A stretch of DNA of 64,000 nucleotides from Eledone cirrhosa (GCA_964016885.1 OZ024740.1:301898126-301962125), one strand, 5' to 3'; shown: positions 9,516 to 20,167, counted from the stretch's first letter. Notes: generated by a model not told the origin, from the letters alone. Numbers and translations: made by a program.

Positions 9516-11860
9516 ACTGTAAAGAAACTTTTCCAGCTATCTGAAAAGCGCGCCAAAGCCGGCTGCCAAATAAACTTCCTAAAACGATGCTTGAATAACA
9601 ACATCATCCCCAAAACTATCAAAAACTTGCACCTACGAACATGCTTAAAATCACCAGGCCTCAAACGATCACTTAGCTACATACGAAAATTCTGCATACA
9701 ACACCTACACCGTACGCTACAACAACACATACGGACTATTTCCAGCCTTGTACAACAACTCGCTGAAACCCCAGAACCTCTGTCCACAATTATTTCCGCC
9801 GCTATAGACAGGTCATACCACCATCCCCGGGACTACGAGAAAATACGCCTAACGCAAACATTTCTCAAACCCAGCGCGGCTAACCGTCTTAACATCATTC
9901 CAATTCAGAGCACCAACAGAGACGAATAAGACGGTACCAACACAGAACCTAGCGGGGCCCCGACCAACAACACACCTGACGCAAAACACCTCGTCACAGA
10001 CTTGACAGGATCCCTCTCCCGAGAGGAATTAGACTTCCTCAGCCTGGGTCCCAAGTTCATATTGAAACAGAGACTGGACGACAAATTATGGCTCGACATA
10101 GAAACGAATTTCTGTCGGGCTGCCTACCAACTGAAATGGATATCAACTCTCGGCAACAACACCACGGAATCCACCACACCCAGATTACCGATATACCAAC
10201 TGGTTCGCCCACTCTGTCCACCTCCAGCCAACCGCGAGGCTAAAACATTCCGTATTTAACATCTTACGGAAACAGAAAAAGATAGCCCCAAACCTCTCCA
10301 GGACACAATAACTCGTACTGAAGAACCTACGGAATAGGGAACTTATATACTTACCATCCGACAAAGGTAAAGAGTTTTGCGTCATCTCTCAAGCCACATA
10401 CAACAACCTAGCCTTTGAACACTTAAGCGACAATGAACTATATACAGAGATCCCGGACATGACTGCAGCCCAGATCGAAAAACAGACCAACTCCACCTGG
10501 TTCGACATCTGTAGGGGAAGACAACTCCCGAATAAAGTTAAGCTCAACTACACCACTAGACATAGGAGACTGCACACTTTCCACCACCTCATCAAGACAG
10601 CCAAGAATAGTACTTAGACACAAATAAGACCCATCGTCTCTAGCATAGAAGGAACCCTATACAAAATCTCCTGGCTCTTTTCCCGGGTCCTCCAGCCTCT
10701 ACTCTCCACCTTTCCCGGGCATGTCAGTATCTCCGACGAAGTCATACGTAGACTACACCAACTCCAGCCAGAACAACTTAAACTAAATAGATACGCCTTT
10801 AGCCTCGACGTTGTTTCCCTCTACACTACAGTCCCCGCTCATCCAGCTGTCGATTTATTGACGGACTGCGTGGTCGCAGAGGACATCCAGTGCTACGGCC
10901 TCCATCCGACGGATATACACCAGCTTTTGTCCTTCACAGTGGACAACACGTACTTCACCTTCCACCATCACACATACAGACAGACAACAGGATTACCCAT
11001 GGGATCAAGCCTATCATACCTGCTGTCCATCAGCTATATGAACCAGCTAGAATGCCGAGCCCTCAACACCTGCCATTCCCATACCTTCTTCACCCGATAT
11101 GTAGATGACATACTCATCCGTGAGGAGGCGGATAAAATATACACAACATGGACGCCAGCATAAAGGTCAGCATGGAACACCCTATCCCTACTGGACTTCC
11201 AACTCAGGGTAACAAAGGGAGGCAATATCCACACCTGATTCTATAAAAAAGCCGCCAGTAGAGACCTGTTCGTACATTTCAGATCGGCCCTCCCAGCCGG
11301 CGCTAAGTTCGGATACATAAGGAACGAACTACACGTATCCGGAACAAATGAACCGACGCTAGAGACCGAGACACACACACCACACATTTCCTGGAAGTAG
11401 TCAAACTGAACGGATACACGACATCGACCACAAACCGTGCCAGAAAGAATAGACCACACCCGAGGCACTAACACTCGCTTCCTGAAGCTTCCATACTTCA
11501 GTGACGAAACAACAACAGTCATCCGCAGAGCTATCAGACGAGAGGGACTAGATATCCAACTGGCCCACTCAGGACTTTCTCTACGCGGACAGCTAACCAA
11601 AAGACACTCCAACAGGCATGACAACCGCTGCAGGCTAGCCAACTGCCCCATCAACGACACAGACCTATGCCACCAGGCTTACGTAGTATAGAGACTAGAG
11701 TGCGACAAATGCAGAAACTTCTACGTAGGTAGCTCCACCAGACCACTCCACATAAGAATAAAAGAACACCTCAATACTAACGCTTCCTCATTTAAGAAAC
11801 ACCTAGTGAAATGCAAAAACACCGACAAAACCATAACAGTTAGGATAGAATTCTCGGCAA
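9516..11860 (+). pseudogene. PLE-3 reverse transcriptase / GIY-YIG endonuclease with stops
   Basis: N-terminal region at 9516-10200 (KRAKAGCQINFLKRCLNNN and SREELDFLSLGPKF, a typical PLE N-terminal signature), with a TAA at 9927 and a frame change near 10190. The frame then runs through a TAA at 10309, LIYLPSDKGKEFCVI, and a TAG at 10615. RT motif A is SLDVVSLYTTVP (10801), motif B TGLPMGSSLS (about 10990), motif C FTRYVDDIL (about 11086), with catalytic aspartates intact. After a stop at 11161 comes the linker with FLKLPYFSDETTTVIRRAI, a TAG at 11689, and the GIY-YIG core CRNFYVGSSTRPLHIRIKEH. Full length in layout, but not translatable as one protein. It differs in sequence from PLE-1 and PLE-2, so it is a separate lineage. 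Confidence 0.92.
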
Positions 11861-12425
11861 TCTTAGAAGTAAGGAAGCACTAATTATAGACAAAACACAA
11901 CCACCAATCAATAATAGACTAGAATTCAACACCCAATTTATAACTTGATAGAGCATCTAGCCCCATATATACACCCCCCACACACACAAGCGCACACACA
12001 CACGCACGCACACACACACGCGCGCTTAAACCTCCACTTATTCTCTCTCACACACACACATACACACACAAAGACCAATTCTAACACGAGAGAACATTTA
12101 TCCCCCACATTTGCGTATAGATATATCTTCTCACACTAACACACACATACTTACACATTCACGCATTCTCCCACACACTTAAACAGACCTGTACCAAAAA
12201 AAACTTTTAAAGGGAGACTACTTTTTATCCACCTAACCTTAACTCTTTGACATTAGAGATAGAACAGATACTCTATACCATTTCCTGTCAGCATGACTTG
12301 GCAAGCTATTTAGAACACTGGTTTAACCACTTTACTTCCCTCCGAAGAAGAGATATTATCTATTTGCATTCTTTATTCTATGTCCATACCTACATTGTTT
12401 TGGCTTTACAAATTCAAACGTTTAT
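11861..12425 (+). repeat. PLE-3 3' tail
   Basis: Non-coding tail with a CA-rich block (about 11960-12190) and a conserved ending that also occurs at 9190-9450 and, inverted, at 7379-7680. About 65 bp present in the upstream copy is missing near 12360. It ends at (TA)n. Confidence 0.85.
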
Positions 12426-12465
12426 ATATATATATATATATATACATACATATATACATACACAT

Positions 12466-12700
12466 ACAAGTTCTTCTTTTCGGGGCAAACGCATTTGATA
12501 CTCAAAGAGTGGGATTGACCCTGTGAAAGCGTTTCTTCACTTAAAAAAAGCTTCAAGCGGAAGTATTGCTTGGTATGTGACAATTTTTGCGATATATGGT
12601 ATTGCTAACCATGGGGAAGTCCCTAGCAGTACTAAAAAGCCACGTCCGTGATGCTGATATTTAAATGGCATTACTCCAAATCGAGTTTCAGCCATCATAT
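12466..12700 (+). mobile_element. Short interspersed repeat, family K, copy 1
   Basis: About 235 bp homologous to 33972-34200 (shared blocks AGAGTGGGATTG, AAGTCCCTAGCAG and AGCCACGTC). Flanked by (TA)n on both sides. It has no coding capacity and no clear tRNA boxes. A non-autonomous repeat of unrecognised family. Confidence 0.7.
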
Positions 12701-12712
12701 ATATATATATAT

Positions 12713-13196
12713 ATATATCTTGTTTCATTCTCTTTTTTTTTTTGCACGTGTGCGCGTGTGTCGTGTATGGGTTTTGTGACTCCAGTATCTCCGATGGAAA
12801 TTCAGAAGTAAAACGGATTTGAAGTTAGAATTAATTTTACAATACAGTGTAATCCAGATAATTTCCTAATCATCATATTAATTAATTATCGAAAAATTAA
12901 TCGGCAACCACACGCGGCTTATTTTAATGAATATTCCACCGCCAAGAACTGTGCATTGCAATGTTGTTTTTATGAAATATTTACACGAAATATTAAATCT
13001 CTCTCTTCCGAGAGAGATGCGTGCCATGTTCACATTTGGTAATTGCTGATACCTACAGTGGTAACTGCGCCACGCATATATATGGCAGCGGTTCCCGAAT
13101 CATTTCAGTATAAAGATATCTAGTTAAAATATTCACCACCGACCCCCCATACACACACATACACACAGACACACACACACACACACACACATATAT

Positions 13197-13227
<31 letters not shown>

Positions 13228-14155
13228 GCCGTCAAAATTACGCCAATCCTTTTTCCAGATTATTATACGATGAAAATAAAAATCGAAAGAGAGGACAGTT
13301 TATGCTCAGGGTGGATTCACTGTAGTGGGTTTAAATCCTGTTTTAAACAATGTACCTATTTATCTAAAATTTAACTCACGTTCCCCCAGCAATTATATTG
13401 TAGATCGACAGCCGTCCGCAGATCTTACATTGGACAACCAATAATTTAAGGAGACAGTTGATAATAGATTAAGTGATATATTTATTAGACCTCAGAAATA
13501 CATAAATAGCTAAGGGTTTTACAGAACGCGTGTCTGTTTTGCGCATGTAATTACATATTCACTACCGGCAAAACGCATTTTATTTTTGTAAAGTAAATCA
13601 ACACATTTATGTGTAAAGGTTCACCAGCAGTTTGCAAATCAGACAACACATTTATAATTATTTATAATAGTAACATTGTGATTGGTTTGCTTCTACCCAA
13701 ATACTATATAAACCAGACTTTAAATCCTAACTTGGCAAATGATATGAGAAAAAAATAAAACGTAATACTTAATAACACATATTCTCAGGCCATTGAAATA
13801 TCAATAATCTGACAAATATATTGTCAGTCACAATAAATCCTACCATATCACTGATTCATTATTATTTTACATCAGATTATGCTTAGCCATGCATGTTATG
13901 GAACATTGAAAACTATCACAAATGCTTTTAATACTCTGACGTAACCTAACACTTTACCTCTTCTACATAAAATACAACACCATACACACACTACTCCCAC
14001 ATACCTCCACACACGTTTATATTTTATATATATACATATATATATATATATATAATTTACGTATAGCACGGAGCATATGTGCATAAACACACATGCACCG
14101 TTGTATTATGACAGTATTGTGTTAGCTCAATGTACAAGAACAGAGCCGTTATATG
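12713..14155. other. Unassigned AT-rich stretch with a CA microsatellite
   Basis: Contains a (CA)n tract at 13149-13227 and a short CT/GA dyad near 13000-13018. No coding, tRNA or repeat family recognised. Confidence 0.5.
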
Positions 14156-14200
14156 TAAAAGAAACCAAAGAACGCTTACATACTCAAACAGTTTTTATTT

Positions 14201-14245
14201 GCTTACAATGTTTCATCCATACCGTTTGGTAGATATCCTCAGAGA
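14201..14245 (-). ncRNA. Hammerhead-like motif, left arm
   Basis: Minus strand: CUGAGGA (14236-14242), stem II AUC-UACC with GGUA-UG-GAU (seven pairs, a two-base bulge), GAAAC, stem III AC/GU with an AUU loop, cleavage base A. Stem I here is only two pairs, but the right arm holds the partner sequence AGCU. Confidence 0.55.
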
Positions 14246-14895
14246 TTAATAAACACAGTGCTGAGTATAAACTCAACAGAGCCTAGTCACACGAACAATC
14301 GGAATGCAAAAGGGTAAAGATAGGGAGATCAGAGATGGCGAACAAGGAGAGGGTACGTGTTTGGGTTTGTTAAGCACCACAGCTAAATGCCAGGCTACAA
14401 GATGGAGATATAATTGATGGCACACAAGAGCAAAGAATACAGGCAATGGTTAACACATAATAAAAAATAATTATAAAATAATAAAATGAAGATAATATAA
14501 AGAGATAAAAAGTAAAAAGGTAAAAAATTAAAAAAGTAAAAAGTTTTTTTTTAATTTAAAAAAAAAAGAAATAAAAACAGAAGGAAGAAAAATGTTTTAA
14601 GCACATAAAGAAGCCAGAGGAAATTAAGCGCCGGTCCCTAATAAAACGAGTGAATAGGATCTCCGTAACTTATAATTATATAAGCATTAGGAGATCCTTG
14701 TGGTATATCCAGAAAAACCACAGTAATCAGAATTCCCTCCATGTTATACATATACAAGGTATACTGGTAGGTACCCGAATTACGTAGCCAATGGGTGCTC
14801 CACAAGCATATAGGTAGGTATCACATAAACAAATTATGGTTACTACAGGATAGAGCTGAGTATGAGGAGCATATACTCAGCACTGTGTTTATTAA

Positions 14896-14936
14896 GCTCT
14901 GAGGATAACAAACGGCATGGAAGAAACATTGTAAGT
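14896..14936 (+). ncRNA. Hammerhead-like motif, right arm
   Basis: CUGAGGA (14899-14905), GAAAC (14923-14927), AUU loop, GUA (14931-14933). Stem II is degraded relative to the left arm by a short deletion. Confidence 0.45.
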
Positions 14937-15008
14937 AAATAAAAACTGTTTGAGTATGTAAGCGTTCTTTGTTTTCTTTTACACACACATATATATATAT
15001 ATGTGTAT

Positions 15009-15470
15009 ATTGTTATACTTGGGGACGGTCATATTGTTCTAATAATATTGCCAGAATTAATAACAGAACACCCTCACTGTTTGTTTGGTTTTCGCTTCTG
15101 TATCTTTCATATCAGTTAATTTATTGGGTCCTCAATGTTTACACTTGACTGACCAAAGGTAAAAAATACAGATATAATATAGACACAAACACATATATAT
15201 AGTCTAACAAAGTTCTTTCGTTGCACATCTGCAACATCGTCAGTGGTGCTATTATGTTTCCTCCTGTTGTATTGTATGTCTACGCCATCTTTATTTAATC
15301 TGTTTATTTTTTATTTGTGTCTTCTTCTTTGCGTATGCGTTTGCGTGTGTGTATAGTGTTTGATGTGTGTTCGTGTTTAGGTGACTGTGTTTTGATTATT
15401 GAATTCTATCTTAGTTTAGTAGTGTGTGTTTATATGTGTTTGTTGTTATTGTGCTTATGTATGTATTTAT
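15009..15470 (-). repeat. PLE-4 3' tail
   Basis: Matches 18955-19437 in reverse complement. The outermost ~100 bp also recurs at 52041-52146. A short AAAT tetranucleotide repeat follows the coding end in both copies. Confidence 0.8.
15205..15248 (-). ncRNA. Hammerhead-like motif, PLE-4 3' tail
   Basis: Minus strand: CUGACGA (15237-15243), stem II GUUGCA/UGCAAC with a GAUG loop and one extra U, GAAAG, a two-pair stem III with an AA loop, then the CUU cleavage triplet. Core residues are intact; stem I is weak (ACCA against UGUU). Confidence 0.55.
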
Positions 15471-16440
15471 TTATTTATTTATATTTCTCTTAGGTCAGTA
15501 TTGTTTCTTTTGGTGTTGTTGTTATTCCATTCAATCTCTCTGTTTAGCTTTGGCCTTCTAAGTTCTATTTCACTGGCTTCTCTGATTTGCCTATCTGCTG
15601 GGTCATTTCTATGTTTAGATATTATTTTAATTTCTATGTTGTCTATGTTACCGTCGTGTTGTTGTCTGGCGTGTTCGTATAGTACTGAACCGTTTTTTCG
15701 TCCTTTTAGTTACCCTCATTGTTGGTCTATCCTTTCACCTATGCTACGAGCTGTCTCGCCTATGTACGTTGTTGTCATGTTTCTGCAAGTACTCTCTGTA
15801 CATCTTATGCTATAGACTACGTTTCTAGTTTTACAGTTTATCCGGCGGTTTACTTTACATATAATACATGTCCTATTAGTACAGTGGGTTTTCTTAAAAG
15901 GGTATGTTTTGCTGATCAGGGATTTTATGGTGGTTCCTGGCTTTTCTACACCTTAATCTTTAAGTGGGTCTTTCTCAGCGCTTTTCTACACTGGTTAGCT
16001 AATTTCACTCCAGGGGTAGCGTCCACGAACATGACACTCTGATATCTCTTGTTGTCGTACCATGAGATGGCTTTCCCTATCTTATGTTTAGTCCTATCTA
16101 AGCTATTTGCTCCTGTATAATGGGCAAATTCCTTTCATGTTCTGTTCTATGAGCGTCTTATACTTCTCCGTGGCTCCTTCGTATACTGTGATTCTGTCTT
16201 TTTTGGTTGTAGCCAGATAACTGCATGCGGTTGATGAAGTGTTGGATGTGTCTTTCCATTTCTCTTGGGTCGCACATGCGGGACACGTTTTTCATCACTC
16301 GTACCAAGTCTGCAATCAGAATATTAAACTTAGCACTACTGGACGTTGCTGAGATTTTGAGTATCAGGTATTTGAAGGCTATGGTCTTAGCGTAGTGGGA
16401 GTGGAGAATTTGGGCTCTCTCGTCTATAGTGTTAATCCAG
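15470..16440 (-). pseudogene. PLE-4 C-terminus with GIY-YIG endonuclease, frameshifted
   Basis: In minus-strand translation, pieces read KNVSRMCDPREMERHIQHF, then a block like MFVDATPGEKL (shared with the plus copy), then a Cys block (CITCKVNPRINCKTRN in the intact copy) and GIY-YIG with TYIGETARSIGERIDQ. The plus-strand copy at 18300-18953 gives the intact frame and confirms the assignment. Several frame breaks are present. Confidence 0.8.
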
Positions 16441-17148
16441 AGTTACTTGTCTAATACAGGTAGTCTGTTGCGGGTCGTCGACTGCCTTATGATCTTTGCG
16501 GAGTCCATACAAGGGTGGTATGTCATTGTTAGTCGCCTGGAAGTTGTTGGAAGTGAATCTCCTTGGCTTTAGGTTGTCGGTCCACATCATCATTTGAGCG
16601 TTGAGCCTTTTCTCTCTCCCCTCGTGTATTTGCTGTGTAATTTCGCTCGTATTGGTGATGTGGGGTTGCATAGCCTTGATGTAGTTCGGCATGCTGTCTA
16701 TTGACATCCTACCCGACTTATCCGTGGGTAGACATACTACCTCACCATCCCTTGTGCGCTGCTTGAGGCTAACTATGCCTTCTACAGGTTTCCTCCCAAG
16801 TTGTTGGACCTCTGGTCTGCTTTGTCTCTGAGTATACCGGTCTACTATTTCTCTAATCTTATTTCGAGCTATGGTGAACTGTGCCTCTGTCTCATCATCT
16901 ATTTGTTGTTGTATACAAACACTTTTATTAAATAGTAACCTCGTAGGATAAATATTACCCATCTGATATGTCTTGTCAGCTGGATTGAAGAATAGTTTCT
17001 CTAAGGGGTTGCCATTATATCTATCGTCATAGTTGTGTGTGTTGCTATTATTGTTATTATGGTGGTTGTTGTTGTTCCTATCATTAACATTATTATTATT
17101 GTTATTTTCCCCTACATGTCGCCCCTTGTGTCTAATAAATGAAATCAT
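16432..17148 (-). pseudogene. PLE-4 reverse-transcriptase N-terminal part with Asn-rich leader
   Basis: A 238-residue minus-strand frame. Residues ~14-45 are rich in Asn and His, then NPLEKLFFNPADKTYQ, GEVVCLPTDKSGRMSI and IPPLYGLRKDHKAV, which match the fingers region of PLE reverse transcriptases. The frame stops just where motif A would follow. The following sequence belongs to the C-terminus, so the catalytic core (motifs A to C) has been deleted. Confidence 0.8.
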
Positions 17149-17157
17149 TATTATTGT

Positions 17158-17260
17158 TAACTTTGCCTTTCATCCTTCCGGGGTCGATAGAATAAAGTAC
17201 CAGTAATGCATTGGGTAATTGCTGGCCTTGTGCCAAAGTAGAAACAATTATTATTGTTAT
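17158..17260 (+). mobile_element. tRNA-derived SINE (family O), 5'-truncated
   Basis: Starts within the body (AACTTTGCCTTTCATCC), runs through GGGGTCGATA and GTACCAGTAATGCA and ends in CAATTATTATTGTT. The tail merges with the surrounding ATT/GTT triplet tract. Confidence 0.85.
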
Positions 17261-17590
17261 GATTGCTAGATGTATTGTTTGTGAGGTGTATTGTTGTTTT
17301 CTCTACTGTTATTGATGTTGTTACTGTTATTTCTACCATTGTGGTTGTTACTTTTATTATTATTTTCTTGTTTTTGTTGTTGTGTCTATCATTAATGTTG
17401 CTACACGTATTATTTCCATTATTACTACTGTGGTGGTTGTTGTTGTTACTCGTATTATTTCTATTATTACTACTGTGGTTGTTGTTGTTACTCGTATTAT
17501 TTCCATTATTACTATTGTGGTTGTTTTTGTTGTGTCTGTCGTTAATGTTTCTATATTATTATTGTGGTTATTATTATTATTATTATTGTA
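17261..17590 (-). repeat. ATT/GTT triplet tract within the PLE-4 linker
   Basis: On the minus strand, AAT/AAC triplets encode runs of Asn punctuated by IND, HNS and GNN motifs. Part is original PLE-4 linker and part may have grown from SINE tails. A repeated ~45-bp block (CTCGTATTATTTC plus triplets) occurs three times at 17400-17510. Confidence 0.7.
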
Positions 17591-17595
17591 TTATA

Positions 17596-17797
17596 GGGCG
17601 GTGAATTGGCAGTATCAGTAGAGAGTCGGACGTGATGCTTTCCAGCATAGTTACATCTCTTTACGGTCTGAGTTCAAATCCCGCCGAGGTTAACTTTGCC
17701 TTTCATCCTTTCGGGGTCGATAAAATAAAGTACCAGTAATGTACTGGGTATGTGCTGGCCTTGTGCCAAAAGTAGAAACAATTATTATTATTGTGGT
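17596..17797 (+). mobile_element. tRNA-derived SINE (family O), near full length
   Basis: Head GGCGGTGAATTGGCAG, B-box region GAGTTCAAATCCCGCCGAG, body TTTGCCTTTCATCCTTTCGG, tail TAGAAACAATTATTATT. Inserted in the PLE-4 Asn-coding tract, tail toward more ATT triplets. Confidence 0.9.
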
Positions 17798-17968
17798 TGT
17801 TGTTGTTGATCTGTCTATCATTAATATTATTACCATTATTATTACTACTATTTCTTACTCTCCTGCTATTTTTATTGTTATGACTTTTACTATTATAGCT
17901 GTTATTTCTATACTCAGAGTTATTGTTTATATTACTATTATCGTTATTATTGTTGTTGTTGTTTACTT

Positions 17969-18229
17969 TTACATTCCAACGTATTTTTGTAAAACACCTT
18001 TCCAGCTCCGTTTTGCACTTGATTGGATTAATCTTTTTGTAGATAGCAAATTCGGTGGGACCTGTACAACTTGTTGTTCTTGTTCACAGATTAAAGTGTT
18101 CCCATACATATTTATTGTGTGGTCATTGATAAATTCTGCCGGTAATGCTATGTCTGTCATACTGATATTGTTGATGTTAGCAGGGTATTTTCTATTTTTC
18201 TTTCTTCTAGTTTTTTCTTCCTCATCCAA
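17969..18229 (-). pseudogene. PLE-4 N-terminal region
   Basis: An 87-residue minus-strand frame containing LPAEFINDHTINMYGN and EQEQQVVQVPPNLLS, resembling the N-terminal part of PLE proteins. It ends at the Asn-rich tract. The start near 18229 faces the inverted plus-strand 3' fragment. Confidence 0.6.
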
Positions 18230-18245
18230 TCGAATTTCTTATTGA

Positions 18246-18953
18246 AATGTCTATTGCATTCGTTTCGAGAGCGTATTTCGTTTCACGTCGAAGCCGCTCA
18301 TGAGTTCAGCCAACTGGTACAACTGGAAAATGAAAGGAATTTGCCCATTATACAGGAGCAAATCATGGAATAGTTTAGATAGGACTAAACATAAGATAGG
18401 GAAAGCTACCTCGTGGTACGACAACCAGAGATACCAGAGTTTCATGTTTGTGGACGCTACCCCTGGAGAGAAATTAGTTTACCAGTGTAGAAAGGCCCTG
18501 AGAAAGACCCACTTAAAGATTAAGGTGGTAGAAAAGCCATCAACCACCATAAAATCCCTGGTCAGCAAAACATACCCTTTTAAGAAAATCCACTCTACTA
18601 ATAGGAAATGTATTACATGTAAAGTAAACCCCCGGATAAACTGTAAAACTAGAAACCTAGTCTATAGCATAAGATGTACAGAGGGTACTTGCAGAAACAT
18701 GACAACAACATACATAGGCGAGACAGCTCGTAGCATAGGTGAAAGGATAGACCAACACTGGGGGGAACTAAAAGGACGAAAGAACGGTTCAGAAATATAC
18801 GAACATGCCAGACAACAACACGACGGCAACATAGACAACATAGAAATTAAAATAATATCTAAACATAGAAATGACCCAGCAGATAGGCAAATCAGAGAGG
18901 CCAGTGAAATAGAACTTAGAAGGCCAAAGCTAAACAGAAAAATAAAAATATAA
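18246..18953 (+). pseudogene. Inverted PLE-4 3' fragment: intact GIY-YIG endonuclease frame
   Basis: An open 217-residue frame (18300-18953). Order: NWKMKGICPLYRSKSWNSL, MFVDATPGEKLVYQCRKAL, linker, Cys block (CITCKVNPRINCKTRN), then the GIY-YIG nuclease with LVYSIRC as the GIY strand, TYIGETARSIGERIDQHW as the YIG strand with its arginine, and later HARQQHDG and a C-terminal EIELRRPKLN. The domain nicks DNA in intact PLEs. Without an RT it is a fragment, although the nuclease frame itself is unbroken. Confidence 0.85.
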
Positions 18954-19437
18954 ATAAATAAATAAATGAATACATACACAAGCACAATAACAACAAACAC
19001 ATATAACACACACACTAGTAAACTAGGATAGAATACAATAACCAAAACACTGTCACCCAAACACGAACACACATCAAACACTATACACACACGCAAACGC
19101 ATGCGCAGAGAAGAAGACAAAAATAAATAAATAAACAGATTAAATAAAGATGGCGTAGACATACAATACAACAGGAGGAACATAATAGCACCACTGACGA
19201 TGTTGCAGATGTGCAACCAAAGAACTTTTTAAAACTGTATATATGTGTTTGTGTCTATATTATATCTGTATTTTATACTGCTGGTCAGTCAATGGTAAAC
19301 ATTGAGGACCGAATAGATTAACTTATATGAAAGATACAGAAGCGAAAACCAACCAAACAGTGAATGTGTTCTGTTATTACTTCTGGCAATATTATTACAA
19401 CAATATGACACTCCCCAAGTATAACAATATTTGTTTC
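18954..19437 (+). repeat. PLE-4 inverted tail
   Basis: Reverse complement of 15009-15470. Begins with (AAAT)n after the stop codon and ends CCCCAAGTATAACAAT. Confidence 0.8.
19190..19230 (+). ncRNA. Degenerate hammerhead-like motif, PLE-4 inverted tail
   Basis: CUGACGA (19194-19200) and stem II GUUGCA/UGCAAC are intact, but the conserved G of GAAA is C, which should abolish cleavage. Confidence 0.45.
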
Positions 19438-19468
19438 GACACATGATTTCATATCAAAGACCTCGCAA

Positions 19469-19470
<2 letters not shown>

Positions 19471-19533
<63 letters not shown>
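19471..19533. repeat. (TA)n microsatellite
   Basis: Pure TA run left of the tandem hammerhead repeat. Confidence 0.97.
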
Positions 19534-19538
<5 letters not shown>

Positions 19539-20080
19539 GGAATAGTATGAAACGAAATTTCATTTCTCCCTTCTAGCACGGCAGTTACTTAAATGTAAGT
19601 ATGTATGTATGTATACGTACATACATATATGTATACAGACGTACAGTAGTATGTATATATATACATACATGCATGGACACCTATATATGGACGTATCGGT
19701 TTACCAAACATTTATTATAATGCTCGGTTTGTTTGTAAACGTGGTTGCCTATACACTGTACGGCATAATTCGGGCTATTTGTTTGTTTACAAAGAAACTG
19801 AGCATTATAATAAATGTTCGGTAAACCGATCTGTGCATATATATATGTGTGCATGTTTGTATATATATACATACAACTATACGTCTGTATACATATATGT
19901 ATGTACGTATACATACATACTTACATTTAACTAACCTCCGTGCTAGGAATGAGAAATGAAATTTCGTTTCATTCTATTCCATTTATCATTTTCGATGCGC
20001 CCGGCCGACTAAACTCACTCGATATGCAAATTAGGCTGTTCAGCCGTTAATATGCATACGGAAATGATATAGTTTCAGAC

Positions 20081-20167
20081 GTTCAACAAGCTGGCAAGAA
20101 GGTATACGACGCTGACGATAGCTAATAAGCTTGAAACAAGTACATCGTTCCGGTGTCAGTGTTGAAC
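20081..20167 (+). ncRNA. Type I hammerhead ribozyme, unit 1
   Basis: Nested stem I: GUUCAAC (20081-20087) with GUUGAAC (20161-20167), CUGGCA (20091-20096) with UGUCAG (20154-20159), and ACGACG (20106-20111) with CAUCGU (20143-20148, one mismatch). Core CUGACGA (20112-20118), stem II AGCU/AGCU with an AAUA loop, GAAAC (20133-20137), two-pair stem III with an AA loop, and a GUA cleavage triplet (20140-20142). Very short stem III is usual for this class and implies that activity may need a dimer. Confidence 0.8.

Larger units (their letters stand above)
7379..12425 (+). mobile_element. PLE-3: near-complete Penelope-like element complex
   Basis: Four blocks. An inverted 3' fragment (7379-8697, minus). 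A direct 3' fragment (8698-9480, plus). The main coding body (about 9516-11860, plus). A 3' tail (11860-12425, plus). The direct fragment matches 11785-12425 and the inverted fragment matches the reverse complement of about 11241-12425. The tail contains a CA/TG-rich segment in all three copies. The body keeps the whole PLE domain order (N-terminal region, RT, GIY-YIG) but with in-frame stops and at least one frameshift. Confidence 0.9.
14156..14981. mobile_element. Short element with inverted ~115-bp hammerhead-bearing tails
   Basis: Bases 14156-14275 are the reverse complement of 14864-14981. Each arm includes AATAAA-type signals and a hammerhead core. The 590-bp interior has an A-rich block (14455-14600) and no reading frame. 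The layout copies that of PLE-1 (inverted tails around a short centre), so a non-autonomous or internally deleted PLE is the likely origin; no protein remnant proves it. Confidence 0.65.
15009..19437 (-). mobile_element. PLE-4: Penelope-like element complex with Asn-rich linker and inverted 3' end
   Basis: The minus strand carries, right to left, an N-terminal region (17969-18229), an Asn-rich linker interrupted by two SINEs, an RT N-terminal part (16432-17148), a C-terminal region with a GIY-YIG nuclease (15470-16440) and a tail (15009-15470). A second 3' end in plus orientation (18246-19437) lies head-to-head at the 5' side. Outer ends are inverted (TTGTTATACTTGGGG at 15009 side, its complement near 19430). 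The RT catalytic core is missing. Sequence type differs from PLE-1 to PLE-3. Confidence 0.85.

Noticed and set aside
15426..16042. Plus-strand hydrophobic frames resembling membrane proteins
   Set aside because: These are antisense to the PLE-4 GIY-YIG region, as shown by the homologous plus-strand copy at 18300-18953.
17263..18245. Val/Ile/Leu-rich plus-strand frames
   Set aside because: They are the opposite strand of the Asn-coding PLE-4 linker and N-terminal region; the minus-strand reading has recognisable PLE motifs.
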